DNA of 64,000 nt from Butyrivibrio sp. NC3005 (GTDB taxonomy: Bacteria > Bacillota > Clostridia > Lachnospirales > Lachnospiraceae), in contig NZ_AUKC01000016.1 of assembly GCF_000424545.1 (NCBI RefSeq), positions 24,263 through 88,262 on the forward strand, in the 5' to 3' direction. Positions 10,041 to 20,297 of the stretch are shown in pieces; position 1 is the first letter of the stretch, and every line of letters starts with the position of its first letter. Both the position numbers and the translations under genes were made by a program. Below the pieces are notes generated by a model. That model was given only the letters and a program-made list of their open reading frames with translations. It was not told the DNA's origin and searched no databases.

Positions 10041-10682
10041 ATGAAAATAATTATGCTGGGTGCACCTGGTGCTGGAAAAGGCACACAGGCTCAAATGATC
10101 TGTGATAAGTACAGTATTCCACACATTTCTACAGGAGATCTTTTCCGTTCAAATATTAAGAACGGTACTGAATTAGGAAAAAAAGCTAAAGAGTACATGG
10201 ATAAAGGACAGTTAGTACCAGATGAATTAACAGTTCAGCTTTTGCTTGATAGAGTAGCAAATGATGATTGCAAAAATGGTTATGTGCTTGACGGATTTCC
10301 ACGTACTATTCCACAGGCAGAAGTTCTTGATAAAGAACTAAGCGGTCTTGGAGATAAAGTAGATTTTGCAATTAACGTAGATGTCCCAGATGAAAATATT
10401 GTTCGAAGAATGTCTGGTCGTCGTACTTGCCCTAAGTGTGGTGCAAGCTATCATATTGAGCATATTCCTCCGAAAAAAGAAGGTGTATGTGATAGATGTG
10501 GTGCAGAGCTTATTCAAAGAGATGATGATAAGCCAGAGACCGTTCAGAATCGTTTAAGTGTTTATCATGAACAGACTCAGCCATTAATTAATTTTTATGA
10601 TGAAAAAGCTATTCTTAAAACAGTTGATGGCACTAAAGATTTGAATGATGTTTTTGCTGACATTGTGGCTATTTTAGGATAA
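10041..10682 (+). CDS. adk: Adenylate kinase
   Basis: 213 residues. Catalyses ATP + AMP to 2 ADP in the cytosol. The P-loop [10 protein letters not shown] is at residues 7-16, the AMP motif DGFPRT near residue 84, and the LID domain carries four cysteines (CPKCG near 130, CDRCG near 150), the zinc-binding form common in Gram-positives. Position between secY and map is the usual one. Confidence 0.98.
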   Translation: MKIIMLGAPGAGKGTQAQMICDKYSIPHISTGDLFRSNIKNGTELGKKAKEYMDKGQLVPDELTVQLLLDRVANDDCKNGYVLDGFPRTIPQAEVLDKELSGLGDKVDFAINVDVPDENIVRRMSGRRTCPKCGASYHIEHIPPKKEGVCDRCGAELIQRDDDKPETVQNRLSVYHEQTQPLINFYDEKAILKTVDGTKDLNDVFADIVAILG

Positions 10683-10694
10683 TGGAGTTTTATC

Positions 10695-11465
10695 ATGTCG
10701 GTTGTTATTAAGACAAAGGATGAGATTGCTCTTATGAGAGAATCTGGTCATATTCTTGCTAAAGTTCATCAAGAATTGCATGAGGCTCTTCATCCGGGAA
10801 TGTCAACTTTAGAAATAGACCAGTTAGGTGAAAAATTAATTCGACAGATGGGTGGTGTACCTAATTGTAAGAATTATGAAGGGTTTCCAGGATCAATTTG
10901 CATTTCAATAAATGATGAAGTTGTACATGGCATACCAAAATCTGACAGATATGTAGAAGAGGGTGATATAGTTACCTTTGATACAGGTCTTATATATAAG
11001 GGATGGCATTCTGATGCTGCTCGAACATGGGGAGTTGGAAAAATATCAGATGATGCCAAACAATTAATTGATGTAACAAAGCATAGTTTTTTCGTTGGTA
11101 TAAAAAAGGCAGTAGCAGGCAATAGATTATTTGAGATTTCTAAATCCATTGATAAATATGTTACTTCTTATGGTTATGGAATTGTTCATGAATTATCAGG
11201 GCATGGAATCGGAAGAGAACTTCATGAAGATCCGATTGTTCCTAATTATAGGCAGTTGAGAAGAGGAATTCTTTTAAAAGAAGGAATGACTATTTGCGTT
11301 GAGCCTATGATAACAATGGGACAACGATATGTCGATTGGCTTGATGATGAGTGGACTGTAGTTACTGCGGATCATAGCCTTTCAGCTCACTATGAAAATA
11401 CAATAGCTATTACTGATGGAGAACCAGAAATATTAACCATGCTTGATGATGAACAAGGAGAATAA
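10695..11465 (+). CDS. map: Type I methionine aminopeptidase
   Basis: 256 residues. Removes the initiator Met from nascent proteins. Metal ligands of the family are visible: [24 protein letters not shown] and the EPM and ENT motifs. It starts 12 bp after adk, and the stop is 1 bp from the infA ATG, an operon arrangement. Confidence 0.97.
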   Translation: MSVVIKTKDEIALMRESGHILAKVHQELHEALHPGMSTLEIDQLGEKLIRQMGGVPNCKNYEGFPGSICISINDEVVHGIPKSDRYVEEGDIVTFDTGLIYKGWHSDAARTWGVGKISDDAKQLIDVTKHSFFVGIKKAVAGNRLFEISKSIDKYVTSYGYGIVHELSGHGIGRELHEDPIVPNYRQLRRGILLKEGMTICVEPMITMGQRYVDWLDDEWTVVTADHSLSAHYENTIAITDGEPEILTMLDDEQGE

Positions 11466-11466
11466 A

Positions 11467-11685
11467 ATGTCGAAAGCAGATGTTATTGAAATCGAAGGAA
11501 AAGTAATTGAAAAGCTTCCTAACACAATGTTTCGTGTTGAGCTTGAAAACGGTCACATCGTTCTCGCTCATATAAGTGGTAAGCTTAGACAGAACTTTAT
11601 CCGTATTCTTCCTGGAGATAAAGTTACAATGGAGCTTTCTCCATATGATCTTAGTAAAGGAAGAATTATTTGGAGAGATAAGTAA
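11467..11685 (+). CDS. infA: Translation initiation factor IF-1
   Basis: 72 residues, the exact family length when started at 11467 ([21 protein letters not shown] would start it; an upstream in-frame start at 11443 lies inside map and is not needed). The S1/OB fold with HVSGK-like [13 protein letters not shown] is present. The AACAAGGAG before it is inside map. Confidence 0.95.
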   Translation: MSKADVIEIEGKVIEKLPNTMFRVELENGHIVLAHISGKLRQNFIRILPGDKVTMELSPYDLSKGRIIWRDK

Positions 11686-11758
11686 TTACAAAACAGTTTA
11701 TTTTCGAAAAAATTGTATAAATCGTAGAAAAAAATTGTCGAAAATTTACAAAAAGTTA

Positions 11759-11787
11759 TTGCAATAAAAAAAACAATGATGTATACT
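11759..11787 (+). promoter_or_regulatory. Predicted sigma-A promoter before rpmJ
   Basis: TTGCAA (11759-11764) and TATACT (11782-11787) are separated by 17 bp in an AT-rich spacer. It would give the rpmJ-rpsM-rpsK-rpsD-rpoA-rplQ block its own transcription start. Confidence 0.65.
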
Positions 11788-11887
11788 TTAAAACGGTCTT
11801 TTGTGTAGAGACCTATATTTGTGTCCTCAAGGCACAAAATTGAGGTATTTCATTATATATGCGTTTAATCGCAAGAAAGGAGTCAGG

Positions 11888-12001
11888 ATGAAAGTCAGAT
11901 CTTCTGTTAAGCCAATGTGCGAAAAGTGCAAGGTTATTAAGAGAAAGGGTGTTATCAGAGTTATCTGTGAGAACCCTAAGCACAAGCAGAGACAGGGTTG
12001 A
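11888..12001 (+). CDS. rpmJ: 50S ribosomal protein L36 (bL36), zinc form
   Basis: 37 residues from ATG 11888 after GAAAGGAG. The CxxC...C...H zinc ligand pattern (CEKCK, then CENPKH) is intact. The 274-bp spacer that follows (12002-12275) has no gene I can support. Confidence 0.95.
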   Translation: MKVRSSVKPMCEKCKVIKRKGVIRVICENPKHKQRQG

Positions 12002-12275
12002 TTCGATTCGTCTGGACTTAGAAGTCTGTTCGATTAATATATCGTAGAGCCTACGTATATTACTTTTTGATACCAAGCGTATTGGAAAGATCGGATGAAA
12101 AAACCTGTCCGATTGGGCATATAGATTTCAGCTTTTAGCGAAGTTATGAATTATTATTAATTCAGGTGCCTCAATCAATAAGTAACCGTATGCCACAATA
12201 ATAAAAGCATTCTTACACTGAACCGGTAGGAATAGCAGTGACATACCTATTCAATATTATGGAGGAATTTTTAAA

Positions 12276-12644
12276 ATGGCTCGTATTGCAGGTGTTGATT
12301 TACCTAGAGACAAGCGCGTTGAAATCGGCTTGACTTATATCTATGGAATCGGTAGAACAAGTTCTAATAAGATTCTCGCTAAGGCTGGTGTTAATCCAGA
12401 TACTCGTTGCCGTGACCTTACAGATGAAGAGGTTAAGAAGCTTAGCGAAGTAATTTCAGATGATTATATGGTAGAAGGTGATCTCCGTCGTGATGTTGCT
12501 ATGAACATCAAGAGACTCACTGAGATTGGTTGTTATCGTGGATCTCGTCATAGAAAGAACCTTCCTTGCCGTGGTCAGAGAACAAAGACCAATGCAAGAA
12601 CTCGTAAGGGTCCTAAGAGAACAATTGCTAATAAGAAGAAGTGA
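12276..12644 (+). CDS. rpsM: 30S ribosomal protein S13 (uS13)
   Basis: 122 residues starting [21 protein letters not shown]. The C-terminal basic tail that reaches the P-site tRNA ([16 protein letters not shown]) is intact. Start follows ATGGAGGAA. Confidence 0.98.
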   Translation: MARIAGVDLPRDKRVEIGLTYIYGIGRTSSNKILAKAGVNPDTRCRDLTDEEVKKLSEVISDDYMVEGDLRRDVAMNIKRLTEIGCYRGSRHRKNLPCRGQRTKTNARTRKGPKRTIANKKK

Positions 12645-12727
12645 TAAATTTCGTGTGAATTAAGGATTATTAGTATAGTCACTCGTAAATTTGATTCACA
12701 AATAGGAAGAAAGTAGGTTAGTTTACT

Positions 12728-13120
12728 ATGGCAAATATAAAAGCTGGCGCTTCTAAGAAGCGTGTTAAGAAAAACGTTGAACACGGTCAGGCACATATTC
12801 AGGCATCTTTTAACAACACAATTGTAACATTAACAGATGCTGCTGGAAATGCTCTTAGTTGGGCAAGTGCTGGTGGACTTGGATTTAAAGGTTCAAGAAA
12901 ATCTACTCCTTATGCTGCACAGGTAGCTGCTGAGACAGCAACAAAGGCTGCTCTTATTCACGGTCTTAAGACAGTAGATGTATTCGTAAAGGGACCAGGT
13001 TCAGGAAGAGAAGCTGCAATAAGAGCTCTTGCTGCGAACGGTCTTACAGTAACAAGCATTACAGACGTAACACCAGTTCCGCATAACGGATGTCGTCCAC
13101 CAAAGAGAAGACGTGTATAA
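12728..13120 (+). CDS. rpsK: 30S ribosomal protein S11 (uS11)
   Basis: 130 residues. The family end [16 protein letters not shown] is present. It sits on the 30S platform beside the Shine-Dalgarno helix. Confidence 0.98.
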   Translation: MANIKAGASKKRVKKNVEHGQAHIQASFNNTIVTLTDAAGNALSWASAGGLGFKGSRKSTPYAAQVAAETATKAALIHGLKTVDVFVKGPGSGREAAIRALAANGLTVTSITDVTPVPHNGCRPPKRRRV

Positions 13121-13167
13121 TCGTAACCTTTGATTATTGGTGTATTAAGTTATTATAGTTGTTTTAT

Positions 13168-13200
13168 ATGATGTAATATCATAATTTGATATTACATCAT
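13168..13200 (+). repeat. Perfect 14-bp inverted repeat between rpsK and rpsD
   Basis: ATGATGTAATATCA pairs with TGATATTACATCAT across a 5-bp loop. It is AT-rich and lacks a U run, so a termination role is unlikely; mRNA processing or protein binding are possible. Confidence 0.6.
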
Positions 13201-13276
13201 TGTATAAATGAAAGTTGGAAGAAGGTTTATAACTGTAAACAACAACAGGATTTTTCCTGAAAGAAAGGAGCCCAAA

Positions 13277-13870
13277 ATGGCAGTAAATAGAACTCCCGTC
13301 CTTAAGAGATGCAGATCTCTTGATCTTGATCCTACATTCCTTGGATATGATAAGAAGTCTAAGAGAAATTCTCAGAGAGCAAATCGTAAGTTATCTGAAT
13401 ATGGTCAGCAGCTTCGTGAGAAGCAGAAGGCTAAGTTCATCTATGGCGTACTTGAGAAGCCTTTCAGAAATTACTACAAAAAGGCTGATCAGATGAAAGG
13501 CCAGACTGGTGAAAACCTTATGATTATCCTTGAGAGAAGACTTGACAATGTCATCTTCCGTCTTGGTTTTGCAAGAACAAGAAGAGAAGCTCGTCAGATC
13601 GTTCTTCACAAGTTTGTTACAGTTAATGGCGCTACAATAAATGTACCATCTTACATGATTAAAGCTGGTGATGTAGTAGCTATTAAAGAGTCTGCGCAGA
13701 ATATGCAGAGATTTAAAGATGTTGCAGAAATTGCTGGATCACGTCTTGTTCCAGAGTGGATTGATGCCGATAAAGAAAATTGGAAGGGTACAATTAAGCA
13801 GCTTCCTGCTAGAAACATGATTGATGTTCCTGTAGATGAAATGCAGATCGTCGAGTTGTACTCCAAGTAA
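13277..13870 (+). CDS. rpsD: 30S ribosomal protein S4 (uS4)
   Basis: 197 residues from the ATG at 13277, which follows GAAAGGAG; an in-frame start at 13208 would add 23 unrelated residues. The S4 RNA-binding domain (RRLDNVIFRLGFARTRREAR) is central. uS4 nucleates 30S assembly. Confidence 0.96.
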   Translation: MAVNRTPVLKRCRSLDLDPTFLGYDKKSKRNSQRANRKLSEYGQQLREKQKAKFIYGVLEKPFRNYYKKADQMKGQTGENLMIILERRLDNVIFRLGFARTRREARQIVLHKFVTVNGATINVPSYMIKAGDVVAIKESAQNMQRFKDVAEIAGSRLVPEWIDADKENWKGTIKQLPARNMIDVPVDEMQIVELYSK

Positions 13871-13925
13871 TTAGTGTATTAACTGGATTGCAGCCATTGA
13901 TGAAGCATATAAGGAGGAAATATCA

Positions 13926-14891
13926 GTGTTTGATTTTGAGAGACCAAATATTGAAGTTGCAGAAATCTCAGATGATAAGAAGTATGGAAGATTCGTTGTA
14001 GAGCCTCTGGAAAGAGGTTATGGTATTACACTTGGTAATTCCCTCAGAAGGATCATGCTTTCTTCATTACCCGGTGCTGCTGTAAGTCAAGTCAAAATTG
14101 ATGGTGTTCTTCATGAGTTCAGTACTATTCCAGGAGTAAAGGAAGATGTTACTGAAATAATCATGAATATCAAGAGTCTTGCTATTAAGAATAATTCCGA
14201 GACAAATGAGCCAAAGACTGCTTACATCGAATTTTCAGGTGAAGGTGTTGTTAAAGCATCTGATATTCAGGTTGATCAGGATATCGAGATTATGAACCCT
14301 GATTTGACTATCGCAACTCTTTGTGGTGCTGATGCTAAGCTTTATATGGAGCTTACAATTACAAAGGGAAGAGGATATGTAAGTTCAGACAAGAATAAAT
14401 CACCTGAACTTCCAATTGGTGTTATTGCAATTGATTCTATTTATACTCCAGTTGAGCGTGTGAATGTAATCGTTGAAAATACTCGTGTTGGTCAGGTAAC
14501 AGATTTTGATAAACTGACATTGGATATTCATACAAATGGAACACTTGGTCCTGATGAAGCTGTTAGCCTTGCAGCTAAGGTTTTATCTGAGCATTTGTCT
14601 TTGTTTATTGATTTATCCGAGAATGCTAAGGCTACTGAGATTATGGTAGACAAAGCAACAGATACTAAGGGTAAAGTTCTTGAGATGAATATTGATGAAC
14701 TTGAACTTTCTGTTCGTTCTTTTAATTGTCTTAAGAGAGCCGGAATCAATACTGTTGAAGAACTTTGCAATAAGACTCCGGATGACATGATGAAGGTTCG
14801 TAATTTAGGACGTAAATCTTTAGAGGAAGTATTAGCTAAGTTGAAAGAGCTTGGTCTTGCCCTTAGAGATTCAGAGAATTCAGAGCTTTAA
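13926..14891 (+). CDS. rpoA: RNA polymerase alpha subunit
   Basis: 321 residues from a GTG start after AAGGAGG. The N-terminal dimerisation domain ([18 protein letters not shown]) and the C-terminal DNA-binding domain ([13 protein letters not shown], then [12 protein letters not shown]) are complete. Its location before rplQ is standard. Confidence 0.98.
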   Translation: MFDFERPNIEVAEISDDKKYGRFVVEPLERGYGITLGNSLRRIMLSSLPGAAVSQVKIDGVLHEFSTIPGVKEDVTEIIMNIKSLAIKNNSETNEPKTAYIEFSGEGVVKASDIQVDQDIEIMNPDLTIATLCGADAKLYMELTITKGRGYVSSDKNKSPELPIGVIAIDSIYTPVERVNVIVENTRVGQVTDFDKLTLDIHTNGTLGPDEAVSLAAKVLSEHLSLFIDLSENAKATEIMVDKATDTKGKVLEMNIDELELSVRSFNCLKRAGINTVEELCNKTPDDMMKVRNLGRKSLEEVLAKLKELGLALRDSENSEL

Positions 14892-15066
14892 TTATATTTG
14901 AGTGTTATTTAATTAATAAAATAATACTCAATCCGTTGATGGTAAAACCAAAGAGTACGGAAACGGATTCTCAAACGGTGTAGTTAACATTTTGTAGGTA
15001 AGTCCGATGAGCACTGCATTATGTACCTTGTAGAGAGAACTCTACATAGAGAAAGGAAATAAAAAA

Positions 15067-15621
15067 ATGGCAATGTATAGAAAGCTTAGTAAAGCAACAA
15101 AACCTAGAAAGGCTCTTTTGAGAAATCAGGTTACAGCTCTTCTTTATAATGGAAAGATCGTTACAACTGAGGCTCGTGCAAAGGAAGTACGTAAAATTGC
15201 TGAGCACCTTATAACTCTTGGTGTTAGAGAGAAAGATAACACAGTTGAAGGTGTTGTAAAGGTTAAGCATGTAAAGAAGGACGAGAACGGAAAGCGTATC
15301 GTTCTTAAGAAAGTCATGAATGCTGAACACAAGAGTGTTAAGGTTTATGATTATGTTGTTGAAGAGAAGACAGTAACAAAGGATCAGCCTTCTCGTCTTC
15401 ACGCTAGACGTCAGATGTACAAAATGCTTTATGCAGTAACAGAAGTACCTGCTGATGGTAAGGCTCGTAAGAAGAATACAAACAGAGTTGATCTTACAGA
15501 TAAGATTTTTGATGAGTATGCTCCAAAGTATGCTGATCGTAAGGGTGGTTACACTCGTATTATCAAGCTTGGAACTCGTAAGGGTGACGCAGCTGAGATG
15601 GTTATTCTTGAGCTTGTTTAA
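15067..15621 (+). CDS. rplQ: 50S ribosomal protein L17 (bL17), long form
   Basis: 184 residues, longer than the usual 115-130. The ends are normal ([32 protein letters not shown]), and the extra length is a charged insert at about residues 58-115. Such inserts are known in related Clostridia, so it is not evidence of an error. A clear terminator follows. Confidence 0.96.
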   Translation: MAMYRKLSKATKPRKALLRNQVTALLYNGKIVTTEARAKEVRKIAEHLITLGVREKDNTVEGVVKVKHVKKDENGKRIVLKKVMNAEHKSVKVYDYVVEEKTVTKDQPSRLHARRQMYKMLYAVTEVPADGKARKKNTNRVDLTDKIFDEYAPKYADRKGGYTRIIKLGTRKGDAAEMVILELV

Positions 15622-15642
15622 TTTTTATTGTTTTTTATAAAA

Positions 15643-15682
15643 AAATATCGGTCACTAGCTTAGTGACTGGTATTTTTTTTTG
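15643..15682 (+). terminator. Rho-independent terminator of the S10-spc-alpha operon
   Basis: ATATCGGTCACTA pairs with TAGTGACTGGTAT around a 4-base loop and runs into nine T. This closes the ribosomal superoperon. Confidence 0.9.
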
Positions 15683-16004
15683 TGTGACAAAAATGTATTC
15701 GCGACGTTCTTGTAGCGTATGCAAATATTTACATAGATATTTATATAAGAGTTTGTACAAAATTTTTCGCAGGCTTTGCCTGGTTCAAATATGGAAGAAA
15801 TGTGTCCATTCAACCTATATGCTGCTATTGTAAAAATTCCCGTATGAATATAAAATGATTAGAGTATGTTTAAAAATAACTTTTTTATGTTGTTCGAAAA
15901 ATGATGCTTAAATTGGTAATTAAAAAGCTTTGTAGGATAAAAAATTAACGTCTAGTCTTGGCTATGATGTTTTTTATTATTTGATTAAAGCATGAATCTA
16001 TTGA

Positions 16005-16141
16005 TTTTTGTCACTGTGTTCCGAAAAATGCGCAAACTGACCATTTAAAAAGGCTTCGCCTTGGATCATTCTGCCGCTTGACTTTTGTTCTCACGAAACT
16101 CGCAGTAAATGCGAGTTTCTGAATATAAGTGACAAGAAGTT
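16005..16141 (+). repeat. Dispersed structured repeat family A, copy 1
   Basis: About 137 bp beginning TTTTTGTCACT and ending AGTGACAAGAAGT, so its ends pair. It contains a stem built on AAGGC TTC GCCTT and a second hairpin GAAACTCGCA/TGCGAGTTTC. Copies 2 and 3 lie at 16247 and 55671. The long arm is less well paired in this copy. Positions 15683-16004 before it hold no gene or motif I can support. Confidence 0.75.
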
Positions 16142-16246
16142 TAGGACAACGCCAAGAATCCTGCTTTGCAGGACAAAATTTGTCTTAACGACAAATTTTG
16201 GTCTGGTACGGTTCTTGATTTTTCTGATGAAAGCAAGAACCTATAG

Positions 16247-16383
16247 ATTTTTGTCACTACGTTCCAAAAACTACGCAAACTGGCCATTTAAAAAGCCTTC
16301 GCCTTGAACCAGTTTGCCGCTTGACTTTTGTTCTCACGAAACTCGCAGTAAATGCGAGTTTCTGAATATAAGTGACAAAAAGT
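16247..16383 (+). repeat. Dispersed structured repeat family A, copy 2
   Basis: Same layout as copy 1 with better pairing: GCAAACTGG pairs with CCAGTTTGC outside the AAGGC TTC GCCTT-like stem, and GAAACTCGCA with TGCGAGTTTC. Outer ends TTTTTGTCACT and AGTGACAAAAA close a three-way structure. It stands about 60 bp before ecfA1. Confidence 0.8.
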
Positions 16384-16444
16384 CATGCTATTAAGTATAA
16401 TACTAATATTGTTAAATAATATGACCGATTTCTAGGAGATTAAC

Positions 16445-17320
16445 ATGAACACTAGAATTGATGAGATGATTAAAGCTCAAAATGTAAAGTTTAAATATAT
16501 AAAGCATGATGAAGAAGGAAATCCTGAAGGTGAAATTACTGCAATTGATGATGTTTCTTTAAAAATTAAAAAGGGTGATTTTGTTGCTATTTTAGGCCAC
16601 AATGGTTCAGGTAAGTCAACGCTTGCAAAACACTTCAATGCATTATTATTTCCATTAGATGGAACGATACAGATAGATGGAATGGATACGCAAGATGAGT
16701 CTCTTTTGTGGGATATTAGGCATAATGCAGGTATGGTATTTCAAAATCCTGATAATCAGATTATTGGACAGATTGTAGAAGAAGATGTAGGATTTGGACC
16801 TGAAAATATGGGTGTACCTACAGATGAAATATGGCAGAGAGTTGAAAACAGTCTTAATATTGTAGGAATGAACAAGTATAGAAAAAAATCTCCAAATCAT
16901 TTATCAGGAGGTCAAAAACAACGCGTTTCAATTGCTGGTGTTATTGCTATGCAGCCTAAGTGCATAATCATGGATGAACCCACTGCAATGCTTGATCCAA
17001 GTGGTCGCAGAGAAGTTATTCGCGCTGCACATGATCTTAACAAGAATCATGGAATAACAATCATTCTAATTACTCACTATATGGAAGAAGTAGTGGATGC
17101 TGATTATATATATGTTATGGAAAAAGGGAAAATAGAGATGCAGGGCAAACCTAGAGAGATTTTTTCTAAGGTTGAAAAGCTGAAAGAGTTGAGACTTGAT
17201 GTTCCTCAAGTAACACTTCTTGCTCATGAACTCAGAAAAAAGGGTATTCCTTTATCTGAATGCATCCTTTCACGTCAGGAATTGGAAAATGAATTATTAA
17301 ATTTGTATAGAAACAAATAA
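16445..17320 (+). CDS. ecfA1: ECF transporter ATPase EcfA1
   Basis: 291 residues. Walker [10 protein letters not shown] near residue 50, Q-loop FQNPDNQ, signature [13 protein letters not shown], Walker [13 protein letters not shown] and the switch His (ITHYMEE) are all present. It is one of two ATPases powering vitamin or metal uptake by energy-coupling-factor transporters. The neighbouring ecfA2 and ecfT complete the shared module; the substrate-binding S protein is encoded elsewhere. Confidence 0.95.
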   Translation: MNTRIDEMIKAQNVKFKYIKHDEEGNPEGEITAIDDVSLKIKKGDFVAILGHNGSGKSTLAKHFNALLFPLDGTIQIDGMDTQDESLLWDIRHNAGMVFQNPDNQIIGQIVEEDVGFGPENMGVPTDEIWQRVENSLNIVGMNKYRKKSPNHLSGGQKQRVSIAGVIAMQPKCIIMDEPTAMLDPSGRREVIRAAHDLNKNHGITIILITHYMEEVVDADYIYVMEKGKIEMQGKPREIFSKVEKLKELRLDVPQVTLLAHELRKKGIPLSECILSRQELENELLNLYRNK

Positions 17321-17456
17321 ATATTTTATCTACATTAAAAGATATTCAAATTTTTGTTTGAATATTTGGTTTAATATTTTTGAATAAATACATCGATATA
17401 TAACAACGAATTTATGTAAGTTAAGTGAATAAATTATTGGAAGGAAACAGTAGAAG

Positions 17457-18305
17457 ATGTCAATTAAACTAGAGCATGTACAGCATATATATGAAAAAGG
17501 TACAGCGATGGAGCAGATTGCTCTAGATGATATAAATTTAGAAATTCTTGATGGACAGTTTATTGGGTTAATTGGACATACAGGATCTGGTAAATCTACT
17601 CTTGTAACACATCTAAATGGATTAACAAAACCAACAAGTGGAAGAATACTATGGAATGGTGAGGATATTAATGCATCAGGTTTTGATATGAAAAAACTTC
17701 GCTCAAAGGTAGGACTTGTTTTCCAATATCCAGAGCATCAGCTGTTTGAAGCAGATGTTTTTAGTGATGTGTGTTTTGGACCCAAAAACCTTAAACTACC
17801 AAAAGAAGAAGTTGAAAAAAGAGCTTACGAAGCTTTGAAAATGGTAAAACTAGGAGATGAATTTTATAAACAATCTCCATTTGATTTGTCAGGAGGACAG
17901 AAGAGAAGAGTAGCAATAGCAGGAGTACTTGCAATGAATCCAGAAGTGTTGATTTTGGATGAACCAACTGCGGGGCTTGATCCAAAGGGAAAGAAAGATA
18001 TTTTAAATTTGATTTCTGATCTTCATAAAGAAAAGAAAATAACTATAGTACTTGTTTCACATAGCATGGAAGATGTTGCTGAATATGTAGAACGAATAAT
18101 AGTGATGAATTTTGGAAAAGTAATGTTTGATGATACTCCAAAACTTGTTTTTAGAAATATACAAGAACTTGAAAAAATGGGGCTTGCTGTTCCTCAAGTT
18201 ACATATGTGATGCATGATTTGTATAATGCAGGCATCCCGGTTGATAAGGATGTCACTACAATAGAAGAAGCAAAGAATGAAATTTTAAAAATTTTCCATT
18301 CTTAA
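17457..18305 (+). CDS. ecfA2: ECF transporter ATPase EcfA2
   Basis: 282 residues. Walker A GHTGSGKST near residue 39, FQYPEHQLFE Q-loop, LSGGQKRRVAIAG, and LILDEPTAGLDP are intact. The FQYPEHQLFE motif distinguishes EcfA2 from EcfA1. A 136-bp spacer with a small AT-rich hairpin (17345-17364) separates it from ecfA1. ecfT starts 15 bp downstream. Confidence 0.95.
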   Translation: MSIKLEHVQHIYEKGTAMEQIALDDINLEILDGQFIGLIGHTGSGKSTLVTHLNGLTKPTSGRILWNGEDINASGFDMKKLRSKVGLVFQYPEHQLFEADVFSDVCFGPKNLKLPKEEVEKRAYEALKMVKLGDEFYKQSPFDLSGGQKRRVAIAGVLAMNPEVLILDEPTAGLDPKGKKDILNLISDLHKEKKITIVLVSHSMEDVAEYVERIIVMNFGKVMFDDTPKLVFRNIQELEKMGLAVPQVTYVMHDLYNAGIPVDKDVTTIEEAKNEILKIFHS

Positions 18306-18320
18306 AGGACGGGTAAAAGT

Positions 18321-19130
18321 ATGTTAAGAGACATAACAATTGGACAATACTATCAAGCCGATTCGTTAATACATCGTCTTGATCCTCGAGTAAAAATTTT
18401 ATCAACTTTTGTATTTATAATTTCATTATTTGCTGTAAATAACTTTTTTGGCTATTTTATTGCCGCGTTATATTTAGCTATTATTATAAAAATTTCAAAA
18501 GTTCCATTTAGATTTATCATGCGAGGGATGAAAACTATCTTTTTTCTCTTGCTAATAACAGTGGTGTTTAATTTGTTTTTAACGCCAGGAAATACTATTT
18601 TTAAACTTGGTTTTTTGACTATTTCTGATCAGGGACTAAAAATGGCTGTAAGAATGGCTGTTAGACTTATTTTTCTATTGATTGGTTCATCAATTATGAC
18701 ATTGACAACAACTCCCAATCAGTTAACAGATGCTCTTGAGTCTTTATTAAAACCACTAAAAAAAATCGGAATTCCTGTTCATGAAATTTCCATGATGATG
18801 TCAATTGCACTCAGATTTATTCCGATACTGATGGAAGAAACAGATAAGATTATGAAGGCACAAATGGCTAGAGGAGCAGATTTTGAAAGTGGAAATCTAT
18901 TACAGCGTGCCAAGAGTTTAATACCAATTTTAGTGCCATTATTTATATCTGCGTTTCGAAGAGCCAACGATTTAGCAATGGCTATGGAGGCAAGATGTTA
19001 TCGAGGTGGTGATGGTAGAACAAAGATGAAACCGCTTATATATAAAAGATGCGATTATTACGCTTATAGTTTTATGGCTGTATGTAATATTGCTATTATA
19101 GTTCTTGGACGAATTAGTAAAATTTATTGA
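18321..19130 (+). CDS. ecfT: ECF transporter transmembrane protein EcfT
   Basis: 269 residues with several hydrophobic segments and the two coupling-helix motifs of EcfT, ARG in KAQMARGADF near residue 178 and ARCYRGG near residue 227, which contact the ATPases. It lies directly after ecfA2 and before truA, a gene order widely conserved in Firmicutes. Confidence 0.95.
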   Translation: MLRDITIGQYYQADSLIHRLDPRVKILSTFVFIISLFAVNNFFGYFIAALYLAIIIKISKVPFRFIMRGMKTIFFLLLITVVFNLFLTPGNTIFKLGFLTISDQGLKMAVRMAVRLIFLLIGSSIMTLTTTPNQLTDALESLLKPLKKIGIPVHEISMMMSIALRFIPILMEETDKIMKAQMARGADFESGNLLQRAKSLIPILVPLFISAFRRANDLAMAMEARCYRGGDGRTKMKPLIYKRCDYYAYSFMAVCNIAIIVLGRISKIY

Positions 19131-19144
19131 AAGGTATTTTAGAC

Positions 19145-19921
19145 ATGCGTAGAATTATGCTGACAGTAGCATATGATGGCACAAATTATAATGGTTTTGC
19201 TTATCAGGTTGGAATAAAATCAGTTGAAGGAATATTAAATAATGCAATATATGGATTAACGGGCGAGAAGGTTGCTGTTATTGGCGCAAGCAGAACTGAT
19301 GCAGGAGTTCATGCATATGGAAATATTGCAGTTTTTGATACTGAGTCTAAGATTCCAGATACAAAATTCACTCCAGCGTTAAACCGGCTTTTGCCAGACG
19401 ATATTAAGATTATGAATTCAAGAGAAGTTAATGTAGCTTTTCACCCAAGACACTGTTCAAGTAAGAAAACATATGAATATAGAATTTGGAATGGTGATAT
19501 AATCCCGCCTACAAATCGATTTTATTATTACCCTTGCAGTTATAAATTAGATGTACAAAAAATGGAAGAGGCAGCGCAATATTTAGTAGGCGAGCATGAT
19601 TTTACTTCCTTTTGCAATGTCGAATCACAAGCACTTACTAAGATTAGAACCATTTATGAAATAGAAGTAATTAGAGAAAATAATACTGTTACCATAAAGG
19701 TTGTAGGCGGCGGTTTTTTATATAATATGGTTCGTATAATTGCAGGAACATTACTTTTGGTAGGAAGAGGCAAAAAAACTCCTGAAGAAGTTAGAGAAAT
19801 GTTGGAAGCGTGTGACAGGAAAAAGGCTGGACCAACAGCGCCTCCTCAGGGGCTTTTTCTGATAGGATATGATTTTTTAGAGCCGGAATTGCTTTCTTGT
19901 ATCGATACTAGTGAGGATTGA
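19145..19921 (+). CDS. truA: tRNA pseudouridine synthase A
   Basis: 258 residues from ATG 19145, which follows AAAGG by 9 bp; a TTG at 19127 overlaps the ecfT stop and is less likely. Makes pseudouridine at positions 38-40 of tRNAs. The catalytic Asp is in GASRTDAGVHA near residue 52. It is in the usual place after ecfT. Confidence 0.95.
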   Translation: MRRIMLTVAYDGTNYNGFAYQVGIKSVEGILNNAIYGLTGEKVAVIGASRTDAGVHAYGNIAVFDTESKIPDTKFTPALNRLLPDDIKIMNSREVNVAFHPRHCSSKKTYEYRIWNGDIIPPTNRFYYYPCSYKLDVQKMEEAAQYLVGEHDFTSFCNVESQALTKIRTIYEIEVIRENNTVTIKVVGGGFLYNMVRIIAGTLLLVGRGKKTPEEVREMLEACDRKKAGPTAPPQGLFLIGYDFLEPELLSCIDTSED

Positions 19922-20049
19922 ATGTTAGTGAGTTTGTTATCGCTTTTTGTTGAAAAATCAAATTCCGCGTTTGACATTTTAATTTATAATTTACCTTTTC
20001 ACTAGTTGTTTTTTGGTTTCTTTTTATTAATAAAATAGAGTTAATAGGA

Positions 20050-20079
20050 TTGACAGAATAGAGTGAATTAATATATAAT
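20050..20079 (+). promoter_or_regulatory. Promoter of the rplM-rpsI operon
   Basis: TTGACA (20050-20055) and TATAAT (20074-20079), both perfect consensus, spaced by 18 bp. The predicted start near 20087 leaves a leader of about 210 bases. Confidence 0.8.
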
Positions 20080-20086
20080 GTTTTAC

Positions 20087-20284
20087 TGTCTGAATAGATA
20101 TTGTTTAAATTTCCCGGTAAGAGTTTAAACAATGAGTAAGGTTCCGCGTCACGAACGGAGAAGTCGAATCCACCGGCTTTATGCCTTACATATAGTTCAA
20201 GGTGGAAATCAGGTGAAGGGTTTCTGCATCACGGAAGAGACTGGCGGCAGTTGATTTCGTCGGAAAGTTATTGAACAGTAATTA
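20087..20284 (+). ncRNA. Candidate L13 (rplM) leader RNA
   Basis: The leader starts with a hairpin (TTGTTTAAA 20101-20109 with TTTAAACAA 20124-20132) and continues with several G- and C-rich segments unlike the AT-rich surroundings. Firmicutes rplM mRNAs are known to have autoregulatory leaders that bind L13. I assign it from position and structure, not from a covariance match. Confidence 0.5.
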
Positions 20285-20297
20285 TGGAGGTAACATA

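Noticed and set aside
12002..12275. Possible leader RNA before rpsM
   Set aside because: No convincing stem or promoter was found by eye in this 274-bp spacer.
13208..13276. 23-residue N-terminal extension of rpsD
   Set aside because: The ATG at 13277 follows AAAGGAG and gives normal uS4; the extension includes spacer sequence.
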